This document shows positions 8,581 to 14,980 of a DNA stretch of 23,414 nt, in pieces. Source of the DNA: a virus; the IMG/VR virus record IMGVR_UViG_3300046010_011531, positions 1 through 23,414 of that record; one strand, given 5' to 3'. The notes below the pieces were generated by a model. The model was not told the DNA's origin. It ran no database searches and saw only the letters and a program-made list of their open reading frames with translations. The position numbers and the translations under genes are program-made. Within the stretch, counting starts at the first letter, position 1. Every line of letters begins with the position of its first letter.

Positions 8581-8614
8581 GCTCCAAAGAAATTTGGGGC
8601 TTTTATTTTCTTTC
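8581..8614 (+). terminator. Rho-independent terminator after the tail tube gene
   Basis: GCTCCAAA (8581-8588) pairs with TTTGGGGC (8593-8600) through eight pairs with one G-U wobble, closed by a GAAA tetraloop (8589-8592). A T-rich run (8601-8614) follows, and three A residues before the stem can extend the pairing into it. It is the only clear intrinsic terminator I see in the window. Its presence also argues that the ATG at 8575 is not a real start. Confidence 0.8.
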
Positions 8615-8628
8615 AATATATTGGATCT

Positions 8629-10593
8629 ATGAAAAAACTATTAATATTTCTTTTATTGACCTTTGTAGGTTATGGTCAATACTGTCCTGCTTTAGGACCT
8701 GATCAAATTTTGCCCTGTGGTGTAGGATCAACAACACTTACTGCTGACTTGAGCCAATGTGGTACTGGAGCCTTACCCAAACAAACCGTTAACTATGCAG
8801 TTTCCAATATACCCTATGTAACCCAAAACAACACCGGAATTCAGTTGTTTATGGGTGATGATACCCAACAAGGACCATTTAATATTGGATTTACATTTTG
8901 TTTCTTTGGCCAAACATATACACAATTTTGGGTTGGATCAAATGGTTGGATTTCATTCTCCCCAGGACAACCTACTACTTTTACAACACAAACAATTCCA
9001 ACAGGTAATGCTTTAGTACCTAAAAATTGTATTATGGGTCCTTGGCAGGATTGGCATCCTGGAATTGGAGGGCAAATTAGATACCAAACAAGTGGGGTTG
9101 CACCTTGTAGAAAACTAACAGTAAGTTGGACAAATATGCCAATGTTTAGTTGCACTGGAAATCAGGGAACATTTCATATTGTAATTTATGAATCAACTAA
9201 TTTTATTGAAAGTTATATTCAAAATAAACCAGCCTGTTTACAATGGCAAGGTGGAACTGCTACCCAAGGCATACACAATGCTGCTGGTACTATAGGAATT
9301 ACAGTACCTGGGAGAAATTCCTCAGCTTGGACAACCACAAATGATGCTTGGAGATGGACTCCCTCTGGACCAACAGTAAATCCTATTTTAACTTGGTATC
9401 AAGTAGGTAATCCTGTAGCTATAGGAACAGGACCTACCCTTAATGTAACACCTGTAGGGCCTACTCAATATACTTGCCAATTAACTTATCCAACATGTAA
9501 TGCTGGTTGGTCGGCTTGTAATGGAGGTACTGGTTTAGGTCCCGATACAGTACTAGTTGTGCCTGGTCCACCCATTCCATCAACAGGACCTATTAATGGA
9601 GTAGATACTATATGTTATTTAAGTTCCTATGAAATGTATGATGTACCTGCAGTAGCAGGATACAATTACTTATGGAGTAGTGTTTCCCCTATCACCTCAG
9701 GACAAGGAACTAATATTATTACAGTAGACTTCAGCCCATTCACCCCAGGATTTATACCAGGAGCTATCCAAGTTACTCCAGAATCAAATGGATGTATTGG
9801 TGCTCCTGTTACTATAGATTTATTTATTTTAAATGTAGTACCTACAATTGATCCTATAGGACCGTTTTGTGAATACGACGAATTTGTTACTTTAAACATG
9901 AATCCAATCGGAGGAATACTTAGTGGTATAGGTGTTGCTGGTAATGAATTTTATCCATCAAACGCGATAGGAACAAATACTATTAATTACGAATACACAT
10001 TAAGTGGATGTACTTTTGATACAACTACTTTAGTAACAGTGTATCCTCAACCAACACTTGATTCAATTGCTCCATACAATCCATTTTATGAGTTATGTGA
10101 AGGTGACTCAGTATCAACATTATTTACAGCCATATCAAACTTACCAGGATATAATGAATGGTCATTTATGGGTGTTACATACCAACAAGATAATTTAAAT
10201 ATTACGTTTGATACTGAAGGAATGTTCCCTTTATCAGTAATACATTATTCAAATGGGTGTGCTTCACCTCAACAACAAACAGTAATTACAATTGTAGTTT
10301 GTCCTGAACTACTATTTTATATTCCTAACTCATTTACACCCGACGACAACGAACATAATCAAACCTGGTTACCCGTATTTACTACTGGTATAGATTATTA
10401 TGATTATCGCTTAACTGTTTATAATCGCTGGGGAGAATGTGTATTTGAATCATTAAATGCTGCCGAAGGTTGGGATGGAACATATAATAATCGTAAATGT
10501 CAAGATGGAATCTATGTATATGATGTTAACTTCGGTGTAACTGAAACCAGCTATCAATATACAGTTCGAGGACATTTTACTTTAATTCGATAG
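8629..10593 (+). CDS. Secreted lectin/Ig-like protein with T9SS type B sorting domain
   Basis: A 654-residue protein from ATG 8629. That start places a classic signal peptide (MKKLLIFLLLTFVGYG, cleavage likely before or after Gln17) at the N-terminus; the in-frame ATG at 8575 would put the terminator hairpin in the coding sequence. Residues ~20-240 look like the beta-sandwich of large Bacteroidetes surface proteins (FTFCFFGQTYTQFWVGSNGW; FHIVIYESTNFIESYIQNKP). Ig/PKD-like repeats follow (~245-560), with many Cys. The last ~90 residues (565-654) match the gliding-motility-associated C-terminal domain: IPNSFTPDD, YRLTVYNRWGECVFES, WDGTYNN, DGIYVYDV, GHFTLIR. In Bacteroidetes this directs export by the type IX system. 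Whether the product is on the virion or the host surface is unknown; host origin is likely. Confidence 0.85.
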   Translation: MKKLLIFLLLTFVGYGQYCPALGPDQILPCGVGSTTLTADLSQCGTGALPKQTVNYAVSNIPYVTQNNTGIQLFMGDDTQQGPFNIGFTFCFFGQTYTQFWVGSNGWISFSPGQPTTFTTQTIPTGNALVPKNCIMGPWQDWHPGIGGQIRYQTSGVAPCRKLTVSWTNMPMFSCTGNQGTFHIVIYESTNFIESYIQNKPACLQWQGGTATQGIHNAAGTIGITVPGRNSSAWTTTNDAWRWTPSGPTVNPILTWYQVGNPVAIGTGPTLNVTPVGPTQYTCQLTYPTCNAGWSACNGGTGLGPDTVLVVPGPPIPSTGPINGVDTICYLSSYEMYDVPAVAGYNYLWSSVSPITSGQGTNIITVDFSPFTPGFIPGAIQVTPESNGCIGAPVTIDLFILNVVPTIDPIGPFCEYDEFVTLNMNPIGGILSGIGVAGNEFYPSNAIGTNTINYEYTLSGCTFDTTTLVTVYPQPTLDSIAPYNPFYELCEGDSVSTLFTAISNLPGYNEWSFMGVTYQQDNLNITFDTEGMFPLSVIHYSNGCASPQQQTVITIVVCPELLFYIPNSFTPDDNEHNQTWLPVFTTGIDYYDYRLTVYNRWGECVFESLNAAEGWDGTYNNRKCQDGIYVYDVNFGVTETSYQYTVRGHFTLIR

Positions 10594-10597
10594 GCCA

Positions 10598-10614
10598 ATA
10601 TTTATAAACATATG
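10598..10614 (+). promoter_or_regulatory. Conserved late element, copy 6, abutting the start codon
   Basis: ATATTTATAAACATATG: the first ten bases match the consensus, but the ATG at 10612 begins only three bases after TATAAA (10603-10608). As a -10 box this would put the transcript start at or inside the start codon, so either the mRNA is leaderless or the element is not a simple -10. Confidence 0.4.
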
Positions 10615-10983
10615 AAACTAGATAGTTTACGTACATTAGTTAAAGAGGAGCTTAGTAAGCGACTAAATGAGGATTACCAAGACAAATTTAAAATGGTAGG
10701 TATGCTTATTACCAACATTAAGAAACGCCCTCAAAAAGAAATCTTTTCCGATATCCGCTCAATCCCAGGTGTTACAGTAGCATCTGTAAAAGAACCCATG
10801 GAATATAGTGAACAAAATACAGAAAAATTCCAATCTATAATGACCGTTAAAGTAGATGGACATCCATGGATTTCTTCTAGTGGGTTTGACCGTTCGAAAA
10901 TGGAAGATATCCGCAAAGCTATATTGAAAGTAGAAGGAGTATTATCATACAATGTAAATCCTGATAATATTTCTGCTCTTTAA
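10612..10983 (+). CDS. Small conserved phage protein, ferredoxin-like fold suspected
   Basis: A 123-residue protein with no function I can name. Residues 1-25 form a charged helix (MKLDSLRTLVKEELSKRLNE). Residues ~28-115 alternate strands and helices: KMVGMLITNI, then a helix with FSDIRSIPGVTVASV, a strand around SIMTVKVDG, a helix DRSKMEDIRKAILKVEGV and a closing strand. This suggests a beta-alpha-beta-beta-alpha-beta (ACT/ferredoxin-like) fold. It sits 18 bases after the secreted protein and before the gp26-like gene. A tail-assembly role follows only from position. Confidence 0.6.
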   Translation: MKLDSLRTLVKEELSKRLNEDYQDKFKMVGMLITNIKKRPQKEIFSDIRSIPGVTVASVKEPMEYSEQNTEKFQSIMTVKVDGHPWISSSGFDRSKMEDIRKAILKVEGVLSYNVNPDNISAL

Positions 10984-10984
10984 T

Positions 10985-10996
10985 ATATTTATATAA
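10985..10996 (+). promoter_or_regulatory. Conserved late element, copy 7 (diverged)
   Basis: ATATTTATATAA, 28 bases before the ATG at 11025; it keeps the TATTTATA core but loses the A-rich right half. Weaker than the other copies. Confidence 0.35.
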
Positions 10997-11024
10997 GACA
11001 ATTAAGTTATAACAAATAAAAATT

Positions 11025-11753
11025 ATGAGCGAATTTAAATTACCAACTGAAACAGTTGAATTACCTTCTAAAGGTTTACTTTACCCTGAAGATTCTGAAT
11101 TAGCAAAAGGAGTAGTAGAAATTAAATACATGACTGCTAAGGAAGAAGATATCCTTACAAACCAATCATATATTAAAAACGGTACTGTACTCGATAAATT
11201 ACTCAAATCGTTAATTGTATCAAAAATTAATTTTGATGAACTTTTAGTTGGTGATAAGAACGCAATCATGGTTGCAGCCCGTATCCTAGGATATGGCTCA
11301 GATTACTCATTTGATTATTTGGGTGAATCACACACAGTAGATTTATCTCAAATTGAAAATAAACCACTACATGAAGACTTATTAAAGTCTAAGTCAAATG
11401 ATTTCCCATTTACCCTTCCTAAATCAGGTAATACAATTACATTTAAGATTTTAACTCATAAAGACGAACAAGATATTAACCGTGAACTAGAAGGTTTAAA
11501 GAAAATCAATAAAGATGCTTCCCCTGAACTTTCAACTCGTTTAAAATATCTTATTACTTCAGTAAATGGAGATAGAGAAAAAAAATCTGTTCGAGAGTTT
11601 GTCGACGGGTATCTGTTAGCTCAAGATTCTCGGGCATTAAGAGAATATGTTAAAGAAGTTCAACCCGACGTTGATCTAACTTTTTTTCCCGACGAGTCTG
11701 ACAGTAGAGTCAATATCCCAATTGGGGTTAGCTTTTTTTGGCCTGACATTTGA
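11025..11753 (+). CDS. 26: Baseplate hub assembly protein, gp26-like
   Basis: A 242-residue protein whose N-terminus (VELPSKGLLYPEDSEL, ~11-26, then VEIKYMTAKEEDILTNQSYI, ~31-50) is characteristic of the T4 gp26 baseplate family; T4 gp26 has 208 residues. In T4 this protein acts in assembly of the central hub. A helical segment with VLDKLLKSLIV follows. The C-terminus is SFFWPDI. It lies between the tube and tape measure genes, the place of the tail-assembly chaperones in other contractile phages. Its 3' end overlaps the next ORF by 32 bases at a run of seven T residues (11733-11739), where a frameshift could fuse the two products. Confidence 0.75.
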   Translation: MSEFKLPTETVELPSKGLLYPEDSELAKGVVEIKYMTAKEEDILTNQSYIKNGTVLDKLLKSLIVSKINFDELLVGDKNAIMVAARILGYGSDYSFDYLGESHTVDLSQIENKPLHEDLLKSKSNDFPFTLPKSGNTITFKILTHKDEQDINRELEGLKKINKDASPELSTRLKYLITSVNGDREKKSVREFVDGYLLAQDSRALREYVKEVQPDVDLTFFPDESDSRVNIPIGVSFFWPDI

Positions 11754-12060
11754 TGTAGCAGCTCAAGCAAGAGCAGCTTTATTTAAGCAAATCCATGAAA
11801 TAGTTTTTCATGGTAAAGGAGGATATGATTGGAATACAATCTATAATATGCCTCTTTGGCTTCGTAAGTTTACTTTTATTCAAATTCAAAATTACTATAA
11901 AGAAGAAAAAGAAGCTTTAGAAAACAAAGGTAAAAAAGACAACCAAACTGTAATCAATTCTGATGGAACCATTAAAACCCCAGAATTATTACAAAAGGCA
12001 GCATCAAACACCACACAAAAATTTACTCCACCACCAAAAAGACCAGTAAGCTATAAATAG
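11722..12060 (+). CDS. Overlapping gp26 partner, non-ATG start or frameshift product
   Basis: A 112-codon frame overlapping the end of the gp26-like gene. No ATG or GTG is available: the frame opens after the stop at 11677-11679, and the possible initiators are CTG 11698, ATA 11713 and TTG 11722; the first in-frame ATG encodes the Met of YNMPLWLRKF, inside the conserved part. The body has ARAALFKQIHEIVFHGKGGY, WNTIYNMPLWLRKFTFIQIQ and a charged helix, then a Pro/Lys tail. I recall similar short NMPxWLRRF proteins next to gp26 in T4-like phages. It is made either from TTG 11722 by coupling or as a gp26 fusion by +1 or -2 slippage on the T7 run. The coordinates assume TTG. Confidence 0.6.
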   Translation: MGLAFFGLTFDVAAQARAALFKQIHEIVFHGKGGYDWNTIYNMPLWLRKFTFIQIQNYYKEEKEALENKGKKDNQTVINSDGTIKTPELLQKAASNTTQKFTPPPKRPVSYK

Positions 12061-12063
12061 TTA

Positions 12064-12080
12064 ATATTTATAACAAAATA
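12064..12080 (+). promoter_or_regulatory. Conserved late element, copy 8
   Basis: ATATTTATAACAAAATA in the 26-base gap before the tape measure gene; TATAAC at 12069-12074 ends 12 bases before the ATG at 12087. Confidence 0.5.
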
Positions 12081-12086
12081 CTTTAG

Positions 12087-14669
12087 ATGGCTCAATTATC
12101 CCCAGCAGATCAAGAAAAGTTAAATAAACTTATCGAAGAAGGAAAAAAACTAGCTAAACAGTTAGGTGATGAATTATCCTCAGCTAGTTTAGATAATATC
12201 AACAATGATTTAAATATTGCTGAACGACTGGTTCAAGGGTTAAGAGACGAATGGAAAGAATATACTAGTGATGTTGCTGGATCTAGAGAAGGTTTTACTC
12301 GTATCGTTGATGAATTAAAAAACATGAACAGTGGTGCTAAACTCGCTCGTTCCTCCTTTAAAGGTTTAGCCAGTTTAGCTCAAAAATTACAATCTCATCA
12401 AGAAGGGATTAGTAAATTATCTTCTAAAGAAATAGCTAATTTAAAAAAACAATCTTCTGAAAGAACAAATGATTTAAAATTAGCAGGTAAATTAGCTAAA
12501 GATCAAATCAGATCCCTAGAAACTAGAAATAATCTTTCTAATAAAGAACAAAAACAATTAGAAGAAGCTAGAGCGGCCCATGCTAATATTACTCAAGAAA
12601 TCACTGAAAATATTGGGTTTATTAAACAATTTGAGGCCCAATTAGACGAATCAGGTAAAAAGGCTAAAAATTTAGAAGATGCCTTAGGATTAGGTGGTAA
12701 TGCTTTAAAAGGCATGCAAGATGCCATGGGTAAACTTGGTCTTGGCGGTTTAGCAGATAAATTAGGTTTAGATGAAGCTCAAGAAGCCATGGATGAAATG
12801 GCTGCTAAACTAACTAATAATGGGGAAAATGCTGCAACTTTAGGAAATAAATTTAAAATCCTGGGTGCTGGAATGAAATCAGCATTTTCTGGTTTAGCTA
12901 AAAATTTACTTGATCCTAAGGTACTTATTGCAGAATTTGTAACATCCCTTCAATCAGCAGATGAAGCTACAGGTAAATTAGCAAAAGATTTTAATTTAAC
13001 ATATTCTGAAGCATTAGCCACTCGAAGAGAATTAAGTAATATGGCTACCATGTCTGGAGATGTTGCTTTAAATGCTCGTGCTCTTCAAGAATCGATGGTA
13101 GCTGTTGGTCAATCATTAGGCACCAATGCTAAGTTAAATGAAGCTGATTTAGCTACATTTACTAAATTACGTGAACAAGCTGGTTACACTAATGAAGAAT
13201 TAGTAGGAATACAAAAACTTTCATTAGTAAATGGTAAAACATTAGAAGATAATACAAAAGAAATATTGGGTGGTGCCGAAGCATATGCTACTAGAAATGG
13301 ACTTGTTGTAAATGAAAAAGATGTGTTACGAGAAGTATCCAAAGCATCTGCTTCATTAAAATTATCATTGGGTGGTAGCGCTAAAGCAGTAGCTGAAGCT
13401 GCAGTTCAAGCTAAACAGTTTGGTTTAAATTTAGAACAAGCTGAAAAAATTTCTCAAAGTCTTCTTCAATTTGAATCTTCTATTGAAAATGAGTTAAGTG
13501 CTGAATTATTAACTGGTAAAGAATTAAATTTTGAAAAAGCACGATCATTAGCTTTAGAAGGTAAAACTGCTGAAGCTGCTGCTGAAATAGCAAAGCAAGT
13601 AGGAACATCTGCTGATTTTGGTAAAATGAATGTTCTCCAACAAGAAGCTATTGCTAAAGCTGCTGGGATGGAACGAGATGAATTAGCTCAATCATTAATA
13701 GATAAAGAATCCTTAGCTAAAATTGGATTTAAAGATGCTGCTGCTGCTAAAGCAAAATATGAAGAATTAAGAAAAACTATGTCTGCCCAAGAGGCCTCCA
13801 AAGCATTAGGAGATGCAGCTTTAGCTACCCAATATGAACAACAATCAGTCCAAGAAAGATTTGCTCAAGCCACAGAAAAACTTAAAGAAGTATTTATTAG
13901 TTTAGCTGAACCAGTTTTAGCATTTATATCTCCTATAGTAGATTTAGTGTCTAGTATTCTTCCATTAGTTAATATAGTTTTGCAACCTGTAATATTTACT
14001 GTTCAAACTTTAGCCTCTTTATTCACTTCTATAAAAAATCTTATTACTGAATCAGTCCCAGGCTTAATTACTTTTGGAACTGTTCTTGCAGGTATACTCT
14101 TAAACCAACAAAGAATAGCATTTGCTCAAAAAGAAGGTTGGATGTATTCAACATATGAGTATGCTATGAAGAAAAAAGAACTAGTTTTGACTACTTTAGC
14201 AACAGCAAAAGAAGTCTTTTTAAATAATATTAAACAAAAAGGATTATTAAAATCAATAGCAGAAGCAGCTATGACTGCATTTAAATCAGTTGCTAGTATT
14301 CCTATTGTTGGTCCTCTTCTTGGAGCTGCTGCTGCAGCAAGTGCTGTTGCCTTAGGTTATAGCCTTATGAAAGGAGACGACGTAATATCCCCTGGTGATG
14401 GATCCTCAGGTTATGGTAAACGTACTTTATTTGGTCCTGAAGGTGCTATCCAATTAAACAATAAAGATACTGTAATAGCAGGTACTGATTTATTTAAGAA
14501 GGGTGATGATGTAATGTCTGCTCCTAAAGGCGCTATAACTGTTGCTAATAGCACTTCACCAAGATCCACGCAAAACCAAGACCCAAGTGCAGGAACCAAT
14601 GCCCGATTAGATGCCCTAATCTCAGCAACTACAAAAGTGAATGCTATTCCAACATTGAAAATTCAATAA
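12087..14669 (+). CDS. Tail tape measure protein
   Basis: An 860-residue protein with the architecture of tape measures. A long, charged, helical and coiled-coil region (residues ~1-200) leads into an Ala/Gly/Lys/Glu-rich helical middle (~200-600) with GNALKGMQDAMGKLGLGG and similar segments. Hydrophobic, membrane-like stretches follow at ~600-650 (FISLAEPVLAFISPIVDLV and onwards), ~666-685 and ~738-758 (IPIVGPLLGAAAAASAVALG). The C-terminus is Gly/Asp-rich and soluble. Such proteins fill the tube lumen, set tail length and may form a channel in the host membrane. At about 0.15 nm per residue the length would suggest a tail near 130 nm or less. It plays the part of T4 gp29 but is longer (T4: 590 residues). 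Confidence 0.82.
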   Translation: MAQLSPADQEKLNKLIEEGKKLAKQLGDELSSASLDNINNDLNIAERLVQGLRDEWKEYTSDVAGSREGFTRIVDELKNMNSGAKLARSSFKGLASLAQKLQSHQEGISKLSSKEIANLKKQSSERTNDLKLAGKLAKDQIRSLETRNNLSNKEQKQLEEARAAHANITQEITENIGFIKQFEAQLDESGKKAKNLEDALGLGGNALKGMQDAMGKLGLGGLADKLGLDEAQEAMDEMAAKLTNNGENAATLGNKFKILGAGMKSAFSGLAKNLLDPKVLIAEFVTSLQSADEATGKLAKDFNLTYSEALATRRELSNMATMSGDVALNARALQESMVAVGQSLGTNAKLNEADLATFTKLREQAGYTNEELVGIQKLSLVNGKTLEDNTKEILGGAEAYATRNGLVVNEKDVLREVSKASASLKLSLGGSAKAVAEAAVQAKQFGLNLEQAEKISQSLLQFESSIENELSAELLTGKELNFEKARSLALEGKTAEAAAEIAKQVGTSADFGKMNVLQQEAIAKAAGMERDELAQSLIDKESLAKIGFKDAAAAKAKYEELRKTMSAQEASKALGDAALATQYEQQSVQERFAQATEKLKEVFISLAEPVLAFISPIVDLVSSILPLVNIVLQPVIFTVQTLASLFTSIKNLITESVPGLITFGTVLAGILLNQQRIAFAQKEGWMYSTYEYAMKKKELVLTTLATAKEVFLNNIKQKGLLKSIAEAAMTAFKSVASIPIVGPLLGAAAAASAVALGYSLMKGDDVISPGDGSSGYGKRTLFGPEGAIQLNNKDTVIAGTDLFKKGDDVMSAPKGAITVANSTSPRSTQNQDPSAGTNARLDALISATTKVNAIPTLKIQ

Positions 14670-14675
14670 TATTTA

Positions 14676-14692
14676 ATATTTATAATAAAATA
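14676..14692 (+). promoter_or_regulatory. Conserved late element, copy 9
   Basis: ATATTTATAATAAAATA, identical to copies 1 and 3; TATAAT at 14681-14686 ends 13 bases before the ATG at 14700. It is the last copy I see. The genes from 14700 to 22201 are packed with gaps of at most 11 bases and could be one transcription unit driven from here. Confidence 0.55.
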
Positions 14693-14699
14693 ATTAATC

Positions 14700-14972
14700 A
14701 TGGGCATATTAACTAAATTAACTACTGAAGGATCTATCTTTAGCGCACACGATGGATTAAATCCACCTGTAAACCCACTTGCAACACAGCAATCAAAATT
14801 ACATGCTGATGGTAATGCACCTGGATACTCATTGAATGGAGCAAACGCTAATACAGTAACTACTCAATACAATGGGTATGAAGACGGAACACCAAACCAA
14901 ATTCCACTTCCGTCACAACTAGATTTGAATGGTACAACACCACCACAATATTTAGACAATTTACCTCAATAA
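14700..14972 (+). CDS. Small Pro/Asn-rich virion-type protein
   Basis: A 90-residue protein of unknown role. It begins MGILTKLTTEGSIFSAHDG and has little predicted helix; the rest is rich in Pro, Asn, Gly and Thr and contains QQSKLHADGNAPGYSLNG and PLPSQLDLNGTTPPQYLDNL. I recall comparable short proteins with an SKLH and LPSQLDLNG pattern beside baseplate genes of T4-like marine phages. Its start (MGILTKL) resembles that of the next gene (MGLLIKL), eight bases downstream, which could reflect a shared binding element or chance. A baseplate-associated structural role is inferred from context. Confidence 0.55.
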   Translation: MGILTKLTTEGSIFSAHDGLNPPVNPLATQQSKLHADGNAPGYSLNGANANTVTTQYNGYEDGTPNQIPLPSQLDLNGTTPPQYLDNLPQ

Positions 14973-14980
14973 AAAATTGA

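Noticed and set aside
8575-8628. ATG at 8575 as the start of the secreted protein, adding 18 residues
   Set aside because: It places the terminator hairpin in the coding sequence and buries the signal peptide behind a charged segment; ATG 8629 gives a normal signal peptide.
959-14692. TATAAATA on the minus strand within the repeated element, read as T4-type late promoters firing leftward
   Set aside because: No minus-strand genes are present in the window and every copy is placed just before a + strand start; antisense promoters are less likely than a + strand signal, though not excluded.
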